A stretch of DNA of 36,850 nt. Source: Thermoleophilaceae bacterium. Its GTDB lineage: Bacteria > Actinomycetota > Thermoleophilia > Solirubrobacterales > Thermoleophilaceae. A program made the position numbers and the translations under genes. The notes under the pieces are model-generated. The model saw only the letters and a list, made by a program, of their open reading frames with translations, made no database searches and was not told the DNA's origin. This document shows, piece by piece, positions 20,990 to 28,583 of this stretch (positions within the stretch are counted from its first letter, which is position 1; every line of letters begins with the position of its first letter). The stretch lies in NCBI GenBank assembly GCA_025928265.1, contig JAICJV010000022.1, forward strand, positions 1 to 36,850, given 5' to 3'.

Positions 20990-23731
20990 GTGAAGCTCCA
21001 CGCTCCGCTCGCACTGGTCACCCTCGCCCTCGGGACGACCGCCACGGCGCTCGCCGCGACGGCGCCGAACGCCGTCGGGCCGACCACGCGCATCCAGCCG
21101 AGCGGCCGGCACCTCACGCCGTACGGGCGCATGTCGCCGCTCGGCAACCACCCCGGCGGCGGCGCGCTCACGCCCAGCGGCCGCTTCCTGTGGGCGCTGG
21201 ACGCCGGCCGTGGGCGCAACGACATCCGGATCGTCGACGCCGCACCCACCGTCGCCTGCCACTCGCGCGGGCGCCGCGGCGCGCGCTGCCGAAAGCGCCA
21301 CGCACGGCGCACGGGCAAGCTGATCCAGACGATCCCGATGCCGGGCGTCTCAGGAGGCATCGCATTCGCGCGGGGCGGCAAGACGGCGTACGTCTCGGGC
21401 GTCGCGGATTCGTCGCACCTCGACGAGAAGGCGCCGCCCGGCACCCCGGGTCTGCAGGGCGATGTGATCCACGTCTTCAAGGTCAGCCCGAAGTCCGGCC
21501 AGGCGCGGCGCGCGGGCGTGATCCCCGTTCCCCCGCCGTCGTTTGCGCCGATGCCGCAGGACTTCCCCCCCACGAACCTCTCACCGCTCTCCTGGCCACG
21601 CGACCTCGCGGTGTCACGCAACGGGCGCACGCTCGTGGCCGCGCTCAACCTCGCCAACGCCGCCGCGATCATCGACACGCGCACGCGGTCGGTGAGCTAC
21701 GTGAAGGTCGGCTCGTATCCGTACGGCGCCGCCATCACGCGCGACGGCAGGACCGCGCTGATCTCGAACGAGGCCGACGGCACCGTGTCGGTGATCGACC
21801 TCGCGACGAAGAGCAAGGTCGACGACATCCAGGTGGGCGCGCACCTGTCCCACCCGGAGGGGATCGCGATCGACCCGACCTCCACGCGCGCGTTCGTGGC
21901 GGTCGCGGCGGAAGACAAGGTGGCCGTGATCGACACCGCGTCGCGCAAGGTCATCCGCAAGCTGTCGGTGGCGCGACGGCCGGGGAACGGCACGCAGCCC
22001 GTGGCCGTGAGCGTCACGCGCGACGGCTGCCGCCTGCTCACGAGCGACTCGGGCGAGGATGCGATCGCCGTACACGCGCTGCGGCGCGGCTGCGACGTCA
22101 AGCGGGCGCGCAAGAAGGGCAAGCGCCGCCGCGCCGCCAGGCAGTATTCGCTGATCGGGCGCATCCCCACCGCGTCGTATCCGGTGTTTGCTGCGGCCAC
22201 CCCGCACCGCGAGCGCATCGTGTGGGTGGCCGCGAAGGGCCTGGGCGTGGGCCCGAACGTGAACGGTCCCAACCCGCTGTCGCCGCTCGACTCGGACGAC
22301 CACATCAACTCGTTCCAGTACCTGCCGTCGATCGTGGACGGCGTCGCGGGGTCGGGCGCGTTCCCGACCGACAAGGAGCTGCACCGCCTGTCGCAGCGGG
22401 CGAACGCGGAGATCAAGCCAATCGGCACCGAGGCCGCGCCTGCGGGCACGCCGCTCCGCCCGGGCGGCCCGATCAAGCACGTCTTCTACATCGTGCGCGA
22501 GAACCGCACCTACGACCAGGTGCTGGGCGACGACCCGCGCGGCGCGGGCGACCCCAACCTCACGCTGTTCGGCAAGGACCTGACACCGAACGCCCACGCG
22601 CTGGCGCAGCGCTTCCCGCTGCTCGACCACGTCTTCGCCAACTCGGAGGCGTCGATCGACGGCCACTTCTGGACCTCCGCGGGCGCCGTCTCGGACTACG
22701 TCGTGAAGAACTGGCACCAGAACTACGGGGGCCGCGGCCGCCCGTACGACTTCGTCTACGCCATCACCTGGCCGGCGAAGCGGTTCCTGTTCGACCAGGC
22801 GCAGGCAGAGGGCATCTCGTACTTCAACTACGGCGAGGCGATCGCGGGCGTGGTGCCGCTGCCGGACCGCGACCGCACGCAGGCGGAGACGCAGCAGGTG
22901 CTCACGAAGTTCTCGCACTCGGACCTGGGTGAGGGCGGCGCGACCGTCGGCGGGCTCCAGGTGCCGACGGCGTTCTGCTACCCGAACGACGCGTCGATCG
23001 GCACCGACGCCATCACGGGACAGGAGGTCTTCGACTCCTCGGCGCCGGCAACGGCTGCAGGCGCGCTCTCGCGGGTGGACTGCTTCCGCCAGCGCTTCAA
23101 CACGCAGCTCACCACCAACAGCGTGCCGGCGTTCAACTACCTGGTCCTGACCAACGACCACACCAACGGACTGGCGGCGGGACGGCGCACGCCGCAGGCG
23201 ATGATCGCCGACAACGACTACGCGCTCGGCCAGATCGTCGACACGATCTCGCACTCGCCGATCTGGGACAGCTCGCTGATCCTCGTGATGGAGGACGACT
23301 CGCAGGACGGCGCCGACCACGTCGATGCGCACCGGATCCCGGCGTTCGCCATCAGCCCGTACGCGAAGCAGAACACGGTGGTCTCGACGCGTTACGACTT
23401 CCCGTCGCTCATCCGCACGCTGGAACTCCCGCTGGGGATGCACCCGTTGACCCTCTTTGACGCGCTCGCCACGCCGCTCTACGACGCGTTCACCTCGACA
23501 CCGGACAACTCGGCCCCCTACAGCGCGATCCCGCCCCACCAGAGCCTCACGGCGACGAACCCGAACACCGCTGCAAACCGCGCGTTCGCGAAGCACTACG
23601 ACCTGGTGAACACCGACCGTGTGCCGCAGCGCGTGCTCGACCGCATGCTCTGGCGCGCGGTGAAGGGCGCGCACTCCAAGCCGCCGCCGCCCGGCCCGAA
23701 CGCACAGCCGGGCCGCGACGACGACGGGTAA
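20990..23731 (+). CDS. Secreted YncE-like propeller / phosphoesterase protein
   Basis: A 913-residue exported two-domain protein. A signal peptide (1-23, ending ALA) precedes a YncE-type beta-propeller (about 55-390: LSWPRDLAVSRNGRTLVAAL, ALISNEADGTVSVIDLATKS, HPEGIAIDPTSTRAFVAV). From about residue 491 comes a phosphoesterase domain of the phospholipase C/acid phosphatase type, opening HVFYIVRENRTYDQVLGD, with ANSEASIDGHFW, YLVLTNDHTNG and MEDDSQDGADHVDAHR, the Asp/His metal ligands of that fold. It ends with a Pro-rich tail. Probable role: extracellular phosphate release or lipid turnover. The GTG at 20990 has only a weak -10-like GAGGAT or AGAGG upstream. Confidence 0.9.
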   Translation: MKLHAPLALVTLALGTTATALAATAPNAVGPTTRIQPSGRHLTPYGRMSPLGNHPGGGALTPSGRFLWALDAGRGRNDIRIVDAAPTVACHSRGRRGARCRKRHARRTGKLIQTIPMPGVSGGIAFARGGKTAYVSGVADSSHLDEKAPPGTPGLQGDVIHVFKVSPKSGQARRAGVIPVPPPSFAPMPQDFPPTNLSPLSWPRDLAVSRNGRTLVAALNLANAAAIIDTRTRSVSYVKVGSYPYGAAITRDGRTALISNEADGTVSVIDLATKSKVDDIQVGAHLSHPEGIAIDPTSTRAFVAVAAEDKVAVIDTASRKVIRKLSVARRPGNGTQPVAVSVTRDGCRLLTSDSGEDAIAVHALRRGCDVKRARKKGKRRRAARQYSLIGRIPTASYPVFAAATPHRERIVWVAAKGLGVGPNVNGPNPLSPLDSDDHINSFQYLPSIVDGVAGSGAFPTDKELHRLSQRANAEIKPIGTEAAPAGTPLRPGGPIKHVFYIVRENRTYDQVLGDDPRGAGDPNLTLFGKDLTPNAHALAQRFPLLDHVFANSEASIDGHFWTSAGAVSDYVVKNWHQNYGGRGRPYDFVYAITWPAKRFLFDQAQAEGISYFNYGEAIAGVVPLPDRDRTQAETQQVLTKFSHSDLGEGGATVGGLQVPTAFCYPNDASIGTDAITGQEVFDSSAPATAAGALSRVDCFRQRFNTQLTTNSVPAFNYLVLTNDHTNGLAAGRRTPQAMIADNDYALGQIVDTISHSPIWDSSLILVMEDDSQDGADHVDAHRIPAFAISPYAKQNTVVSTRYDFPSLIRTLELPLGMHPLTLFDALATPLYDAFTSTPDNSAPYSAIPPHQSLTATNPNTAANRAFAKHYDLVNTDRVPQRVLDRMLWRAVKGAHSKPPPPGPNAQPGRDDDG

Positions 23732-23780
23732 CCTGCCGCGCCTCACCCCCGCTTTTGGCCTCGACGAAGGAGATTGACCC

Positions 23781-24611
23781 GTGGGAGTACTCGACGGCAA
23801 GTCGGCGATCGTCACCGGTTCGGCGCGCGGCATCGGACGCGCGACGGCCGAGCTGCTCGCCGAGCAGGGCGCCCAGGTCCTGATCAACGACCTCGACGGC
23901 GACGTGGCCGAGGAGGCCTCGAACGAGATCCAGGGCGAGACCGTCTCGTTCGCCGGCGACCTGACGAAGGGCGACACGCCCGATCAGCTCGTCAAGAAAG
24001 CGGTCGACTCGTTCGGGAAGATCGACATCATCGTGAACAACGCGGGCTACACGTGGGACGGCCCGATCCACAAGATGTCCGACGAGCAGTTCCAGGCGAT
24101 GCTCGACATCCACAACGTCGTGCCGTTCAAGGTGCTGCGCGCGGCCGCCCCGCATCTGCGCGAGCCCGCCAAGAAGGAGAAGGAGGAGGGCCGCGAGGTC
24201 TTCCGCAAGATCGTGAACGTGAGCTCGACGTCCGGCATGTTCGGCAACGCCGGCCAGGTGAACTACTCGTCCGGCAAGGCCGGCGTGGTGGGCCTCACAA
24301 AGACGCTCGCCAAGGAGTGGGGCCAGTTCAAGATCAACGTGAACGCGGTGGCGTTCGGGTTCGTGGAGACGCGCCTCACGGCGTCGAAGGAGGAGGGCGG
24401 CTCGTTCGAGCGCGAGGGCGGCGAGAAGATCGCGCTCGGCATCCCGGAGCAGATGCGCCAGATGGCAGCGATGCTCATCCCGCTCGGTCGCGCGGCCACG
24501 CCCGAGGAGGCCGCCGGCGGCATCTTCTTCCTGTGCTCACCGTGGTCGAACTACGTGCACGGGCAGGTGCTGAACATCACGGGCGGGATGTTCGGAGGAA
24601 TGACGAGCTAG
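23781..24611 (+). CDS. SDR family oxidoreductase (FabG-like)
   Basis: A 276-residue classical short-chain dehydrogenase. The cofactor motif TGSARGIG is at residues 12-19, NNAG at 86-89, the catalytic serine at S148/S149 (NVSSTSG), and Y162 and K166 in YSSGK. A charged insertion at 130-141 (AKKEKEEGREV) separates helix 4 from strand 5, longer than in FabG proper. Ketoacyl-CoA or ACP reduction is the usual role. A good ribosome site (AAGGAGA) precedes the GTG start. A GCCCGCA repeat begins at the stop codon. Confidence 0.92.
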   Translation: MGVLDGKSAIVTGSARGIGRATAELLAEQGAQVLINDLDGDVAEEASNEIQGETVSFAGDLTKGDTPDQLVKKAVDSFGKIDIIVNNAGYTWDGPIHKMSDEQFQAMLDIHNVVPFKVLRAAAPHLREPAKKEKEEGREVFRKIVNVSSTSGMFGNAGQVNYSSGKAGVVGLTKTLAKEWGQFKINVNAVAFGFVETRLTASKEEGGSFEREGGEKIALGIPEQMRQMAAMLIPLGRAATPEEAAGGIFFLCSPWSNYVHGQVLNITGGMFGGMTS

Positions 24612-24632
24612 CCCGCAGCCCGCAGCCCGCAG
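24611..24632 (+). repeat. Tandem heptamer GCCCGCA repeat
   Basis: Three copies of GCCCGCA in a row, starting on the last base of the SDR stop codon and ending at the ArfB start codon. It matches the repeat in the hairpin at 18102-18164 but has no inverted partner here. Confidence 0.6.
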
Positions 24633-25034
24633 ATGATGGTCCGGCCTGGCATTGAGATCCCGGATCGGGAGATCGTCGTCCGCACCAGCCGGTCGTCGGG
24701 TCCCGGTGGGCAGCACGCCAATGTGACCGCTTCGCGCGTGGAGGCCGTCTTCGACGTCGCGGCCTCCAGCGCGCTGAGCGACGATCAGAAGCGCCGCGTG
24801 ATGGCGCGCCTGGGCCCGCGCGTCACGGCGGTGGCACAGGAGTCGCGCGGACAGGCGCGCAACCGCGAGCTGGCGCTCGAGCGGCTGGCATCACGGCTCG
24901 ACCACGCTCTGCTGGTGCCACGTGCGCGCCGCGCGACGAAGCCGACGAAGTCCTCGCGCGAGCGTCGTCTGCAGGAGAAGCGACGCTCGAGCGAGCGCAA
25001 GCGCACCCGGCGTCGGCCGTCCGCTGACGACTAA
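24633..25034 (+). CDS. arfB: ArfB (YaeJ)-like peptidyl-tRNA hydrolase
   Basis: A 133-residue single-domain release-factor homologue. It carries the catalytic GGQ motif (residues 25-27 in SGPGGQHANVTASR) and lacks the codon-recognition domains of RF1/RF2. The C-terminal tail is very basic (RRATKPTKSSRERRLQEKRR), like the ArfB tail that enters the empty mRNA channel of stalled ribosomes. Expected role: hydrolysis of peptidyl-tRNA on ribosomes lacking a stop codon. The start is ATG 24633 or 24636; neither has a ribosome site because a GCCCGCA repeat abuts it. It is followed 15 bases later by clpP. Confidence 0.85.
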   Translation: MMVRPGIEIPDREIVVRTSRSSGPGGQHANVTASRVEAVFDVAASSALSDDQKRRVMARLGPRVTAVAQESRGQARNRELALERLASRLDHALLVPRARRATKPTKSSRERRLQEKRRSSERKRTRRRPSADD

Positions 25035-25040
25035 TACACT
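25035..25040 (+). promoter_or_regulatory. -10 box (TACACT) for leaderless clpP
   Basis: TANNNT directly after the arfB stop codon (25032-25034), 9 bases before the clpP ATG; no ribosome site is present. Confidence 0.5.
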
Positions 25041-25049
25041 CCCGTCCCC

Positions 25050-25631
25050 ATGCCACTGGTACCAATGGTCATCGAGCAGGACGCGCGCGGCGAGCGCGCT
25101 TTCGACATCTACTCGCGGCTGCTGCGTGAGCGGATCATCTTCGTCGCGGGCGAGGTCGACGACGAGATGGCCAACATCATCGTCGCCCAGATGCTGCACC
25201 TCGAGGCCGACGACCCCGACAAGGACATCGCCCTCTACGTGAACTCGCCGGGCGGCTCCGTGTACGCGGGGCTCGCGATCTACGACACGATGCAGTTTGT
25301 CAAGCCGGACGTGCAGACGATCTGCGTCGGCATCGCGATGTCGATGGGCGCGGTCATCCTCACCGGCGGCGCCAAGGGCAAGCGCATGTCGCTGCCCAAC
25401 TCGCGGATCCTGATCCACCAGCCGTCGGGCGGCTTCCAGGGACAGGCGGCGGACATCCAGATCCACGCCGAGGAGATCCTCAACATCCGCAAGCGCCTCG
25501 ACGAGATCTTCGCCGAGCACACCGGCCAGTCGATCGAGCAGGTCCACCAGGACATGGACCGCGACCGCTACATGAAGCCGCACGAGGCCGTGGAGTACGG
25601 CCTCATCGACAAGATCATCGAGTCCCACTGA
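25050..25631 (+). CDS. clpP: ATP-dependent Clp protease proteolytic subunit
   Basis: A 193-residue ClpP with the complete catalytic triad: S98 (GIAMSMGA), H123 (ILIHQPSGG) and D172 (DRDRYM). The [28 protein letters not shown] core is canonical. It forms tetradecameric chambers fed by ClpX or ClpC. Unusually for actinobacteria there is no second clpP, tig or clpX beside it; it sits alone after arfB. It may be one of several paralogues in the genome. The start at ATG 25050 is supported by a leaderless -10 box. Confidence 0.96.
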   Translation: MPLVPMVIEQDARGERAFDIYSRLLRERIIFVAGEVDDEMANIIVAQMLHLEADDPDKDIALYVNSPGGSVYAGLAIYDTMQFVKPDVQTICVGIAMSMGAVILTGGAKGKRMSLPNSRILIHQPSGGFQGQAADIQIHAEEILNIRKRLDEIFAEHTGQSIEQVHQDMDRDRYMKPHEAVEYGLIDKIIESH

Positions 25632-25745
25632 CTCGATTCGGTCGCGCGGCCGGCCGGCGGTCTCCGCTCGCGCGCATGCACGCGACCTTCACCGATTCAG
25701 TGCAGGGTCGTTCTTTCTGACCGGCGGAGCGTGTGCAATGCGCTC

Positions 25746-25988
25746 ATGCCGAACATCCCTGAGGATCTGACGCCGCCACCGCACTCCGCGGCGCCCGATC
25801 GAGCGCTATCGCTGCGCACGAAGCAGTACGACCAGGTCTTCGTCCGCGACGTCGACATCCTGGCGGTCGGGTGGGGAGACCACCCAGGCGCGCCGCTCAG
25901 CTATCTGGTGTTCGACCCGCGCGCGGACGAGCACGAACGGATCTACTGGGTCCGCGGCGACTTCGTGCAGCAGATCAGGCACGCCTAG
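25746..25988 (+). CDS. Small protein of unknown function
   Basis: An 80-residue protein I do not recognise. It has a proline-rich start, a YDQVFVRDVDILAVGW core, then a SYLVFDPRADEHERIYWVRGDFV segment that looks beta-rich. I prefer the ATG at 25746 to the upstream GTG at 25731; neither has a clear ribosome site. It overlaps the convergent SDR gene by 4 bases. The 114-base gap after clpP holds only GC-rich palindromic sequence (GGCCGGCCGG). Confidence 0.55.
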   Translation: MPNIPEDLTPPPHSAAPDRALSLRTKQYDQVFVRDVDILAVGWGDHPGAPLSYLVFDPRADEHERIYWVRGDFVQQIRHA

Positions 25989-26830
25989 CTAAGCTGGGGG
26001 CGCCGCCGGCGTTCCTCCGCGAGCGGCTTTCCCGTCTCGTCCGCCAGGCCCGCGGGCGGATACGGGCCGAGCCAGTTGTCGCGCGCGCCGTCGACGGTGA
26101 AGATCGCGCCCGAGCAGTAGTCGCCCGCCGGCGATGCGAGGTAGGCCACGAGCCAGGCGTGCTCCTCCGGCTCGCCGAGGCGCTGGAGCGGCACGGTCCG
26201 CGCCACTCCCTCGAAGACCGGCTTCGGGTACTTCTTGAGCGCCTCGGTTGCGAAGTGACCGGCGGCGATGGCGTTCACGCGGATGTTGAAGCGCGCCCAC
26301 TCGATCGACAGGACGCGCGTGAGGTTCTCCACCGCGGCGCGCGCCGACGACGAGTGCGCCATGCCCGGCAGTCCGTGGTGCGGCGACAGCGTCACGTTCA
26401 CGATCTTGCCGCCGGCCTGCGGGATCATCGCCCTCGTGGCCACCGCGTGCGTCATGAGCCAGGTGCCGCGCAGGTTCAGGCGGACGACCGTGTCCCAGCC
26501 CTTCGTGCTGATGTCCTCGGCCGGCGTCATGTACTGGCCACCCGCGTTGTTCACGAGCACGTCGATCCGGCCGTGACGGTCCAGCACCTCCCCGACCAGC
26601 CGCTCGACCTGGTCCTCCTCGCGGATGTCGCAGACGATCGCCTCGCAGCGGCTGCTCTCGCACAGCCCCACCGTCTCGTCGAGCGGCTCCTGACGGCGGC
26701 CCGCGACGACCACCTGCGCTCCGCATGTGGCCAGCTCGATCGCGGTCTGACGGCCGAGCCCGGAGCCGCCGCCGGTGACCAGGATCACCTGGCCGTCGAG
26801 CACGTTGTCGGCGAAGATGCGCGAGCCCAT
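25985..26830 (-). CDS. SDR family oxidoreductase lacking the Tyr-Lys pair
   Basis: A 281-residue short-chain dehydrogenase. The Rossmann motif TGGGSGLG (19-26), CDIREEDQV (68-76) and NNAG (94-97) are intact. At the usual YxxxK position the sequence is S160-S-S-A-R164 (GMAHSSSARAAVENL), so both catalytic residues are replaced. This pattern, with LSPHHGLPGM before it, resembles the 2,4-dienoyl-CoA reductase/trans-2-enoyl-CoA reductase branch, which works without the Tyr. A fatty acyl-CoA role is therefore likely. The ATG at 26830 follows a TAGGGT box by 9 bases: a leaderless transcript, divergent from the metallo-beta-lactamase gene. Confidence 0.88.
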   Translation of the reverse strand: MGSRIFADNVLDGQVILVTGGGSGLGRQTAIELATCGAQVVVAGRRQEPLDETVGLCESSRCEAIVCDIREEDQVERLVGEVLDRHGRIDVLVNNAGGQYMTPAEDISTKGWDTVVRLNLRGTWLMTHAVATRAMIPQAGGKIVNVTLSPHHGLPGMAHSSSARAAVENLTRVLSIEWARFNIRVNAIAAGHFATEALKKYPKPVFEGVARTVPLQRLGEPEEHAWLVAYLASPAGDYCSGAIFTVDGARDNWLGPYPPAGLADETGKPLAEERRRRPQLS

Positions 26831-26839
26831 CGGCGCCGG

Positions 26840-26849
26840 ACCCTATCCT
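26840..26849. promoter_or_regulatory. Back-to-back leaderless promoters sharing a TA
   Basis: Minus-strand TAGGGT (26845-26840) lies 9 bases from the SDR ATG; plus-strand TATCCT (26844-26849) lies 7 bases from the metallo-beta-lactamase GTG. The whole divergent gap is 26 bases and the two boxes share bases 26844-26845. Confidence 0.6.
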
Positions 26850-26856
26850 GCCGCGC

Positions 26857-27762
26857 GTGAGCGCCGCCGCCGAGCCGCGTCCTGCCCAGCTGCCGCTTCC
26901 CGGCGGGAGCGCCGGCGCCGGCGTCAAGCTCTACCCCCTCCTGTCGGGTGTCGCGCGCGGCCCGCGCGCCTGGTTCGAGCGCGAGGAGGGCCGGCTGGCA
27001 CGGCTGCATTCGATCGGCGTCGGCGTCTCGAAGCACGACTTCGTGGACGTACCGGTCGTCTCGTTTCTCGTCGAGCATCCGTCCGCGGGCGTGATCCTGA
27101 TCGACACCGGCCTGCACCCGTCGGTGGCCGTCAGCCCGCGGAAGAACCTGGGGCTCGTGGGCACGCGCCTCCTGGCGAACCTGAGGATGGAGCCCGAGCA
27201 GGCCGTTCCCGCGCGGCTGCGGGCGCGCGGCATCGACCACTCCGACGTGCGCCTGGTCGTGATGACCCACCTGCACTTCGACCATGCCAGCGGGATGTCG
27301 GAGTTCCCCGAGGCCACGTTCGTCTTCACACGCGCCGAGTGGGAGGCGGCGACCGAGCCACGCGGCTGGATGCGCGGCTATGTGCGCCGCCACTTCGACC
27401 ACGCGTTCGACTATCGCCTGCTCGACTTCGAGTCGCGCGACGTGGACTCGTACGCCACCTTCGGCCGCGCCATCGACCTGCTGGGCGACGGGAGCATCCG
27501 CGCGGTCTACACACCGGGGCACACGCGCGGCCACATGTCCGTCATTCTGCGCCTGCGCAACCGCGAGGCGCTGATCGCAGGCGACGCGATCTACACCCGC
27601 CGCACGCTCAGCGACGGGGTCCTCCCCACCCGCATGGAGGACGAGCACCTGTTCCGTCGTTCGCTGAAGGAGATCCAGCTCTACGACGACACGCGCGATG
27701 CCCTGATCGTGCCCGGGCACGACATGGCGGCGTGGAAGGAGCTGAGGGCGGAGTACGAGTAG
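26857..27762 (+). CDS. Metallo-beta-lactamase-fold hydrolase (AHL-lactonase-like)
   Basis: A 301-residue MBL-fold protein. The metal motif is H138-L-H140-F-D142-H143 (MTHLHFDHASG); further ligands are the His in TPGHTRGHMS, the Asp in IAGDAIY, and the His in VPGHD. The layout, with an N-terminal LYPL strand and VSFLVEHPSAGVILIDTG, matches the N-acyl-homoserine-lactonase (AttM/AhlD) branch, whose members open lactones; many act on other substrates. No signal peptide. The GTG at 26857 has a TATCCT box 7 bases upstream. It ends 2 bases before the convergent plsC-like gene. Confidence 0.9.
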   Translation: MSAAAEPRPAQLPLPGGSAGAGVKLYPLLSGVARGPRAWFEREEGRLARLHSIGVGVSKHDFVDVPVVSFLVEHPSAGVILIDTGLHPSVAVSPRKNLGLVGTRLLANLRMEPEQAVPARLRARGIDHSDVRLVVMTHLHFDHASGMSEFPEATFVFTRAEWEAATEPRGWMRGYVRRHFDHAFDYRLLDFESRDVDSYATFGRAIDLLGDGSIRAVYTPGHTRGHMSVILRLRNREALIAGDAIYTRRTLSDGVLPTRMEDEHLFRRSLKEIQLYDDTRDALIVPGHDMAAWKELRAEYE

Positions 27763-27764
27763 GG

Positions 27765-28547
27765 CTAGGCCCGCCCGACCGTCCGGCCGCCGGCGCGCTC
27801 CGCTGCCCGCCTGGCCGCGCGTGCGGCCCGCGACTGCCGGACCGCGTGCCGCCTACCCTCGCGCCGCAGCCCGTAGTAGAGCTTCTCGATCCGCTCGAAC
27901 ACGATTTGGGACGCGGCCTGGGACTGCTCACGCGTCGGCTCCTCGACCACGGCGTCGAAGCGGATCGGGTCGCCGTACTGGACGGTGACCTTCGGGAACT
28001 GGAGCCGCCTCCAGTCGCGCGCGTGCTGCGAGCCCGAGATCGCCGTGGGCACGACGGTCGCGCCCGTCTCCAGCGCCAGGCGCCCGATGCCCGGCTTCGC
28101 CTCGCCCAGCTCGCCCGACCGCGAGCGCCCGCCCTCGGCGTACATGACCACCACGTCGCCCCGCCCGAGCACCGCGTGCGCGGTCTTGAACGCCTCCTCG
28201 TCGTGGCGGCCGCGCAGCACTGGGAAGACTCCGCCGTGCGTGAAGATGAACTGCATCGGGCGCTTGAAGAGCTGCGACTTGGCCATGAAGTTCACGTCGC
28301 GGCGTATGAACGCGGCCACGAAGAAGTGGTCCATGAACGAGAAGTGGTTCGGGGCGATGATCACGGGTCCCTCGACCGGGATCTTGTCGCTGTCGATCAC
28401 GCGTGCGCGGTTCACCACCAGCATGTACGGCGTCACGAGCGAGCGCACGAGCCCGTACGCCCAGTCCGGCCTGCCCGCACGAACGCGCTCGTGGAAGCCC
28501 GTGAAGTACTCGACGGGCCGATCGTCCTTGTAGACCTGTGGCTTCAC
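27765..28547 (-). CDS. PlsC-like 1-acyl-glycerol-3-phosphate acyltransferase
   Basis: A 260-residue membrane-associated acyltransferase. The catalytic motif is N67-H68-F-S-F-M-D73; the substrate motif is E138-G-G-R-S-R. FPVLRGR and VVPTAISGS are further family blocks. It would transfer an acyl chain to lysophosphatidate or a similar acceptor. The C-terminus is an Arg/Ala-rich tail (from about 225) beyond the usual domain, possibly membrane-binding. The GTG at 28547 has AGAGGA 8 bases upstream and a TAACGT box further back. It lies downstream of glpK on the same strand with a 36-base gap. Confidence 0.9.
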   Translation of the reverse strand: MKPQVYKDDRPVEYFTGFHERVRAGRPDWAYGLVRSLVTPYMLVVNRARVIDSDKIPVEGPVIIAPNHFSFMDHFFVAAFIRRDVNFMAKSQLFKRPMQFIFTHGGVFPVLRGRHDEEAFKTAHAVLGRGDVVVMYAEGGRSRSGELGEAKPGIGRLALETGATVVPTAISGSQHARDWRRLQFPKVTVQYGDPIRFDAVVEEPTREQSQAASQIVFERIEKLYYGLRREGRRHAVRQSRAARAARRAAERAGGRTVGRA

Positions 28548-28583
28548 GTCTGTAGTCCTCTTACCCCCGAATCGGCGCGAACG

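Noticed and set aside
21614-23977. A 787-codon open frame on the minus strand
   Set aside because: Antisense to the propeller/phosphoesterase gene, with biased composition and no recognisable domain.
25632-25745. Terminator after clpP
   Set aside because: GGCCGGCCGG is self-complementary, but no defined stem-loop with a tail can be drawn with confidence.
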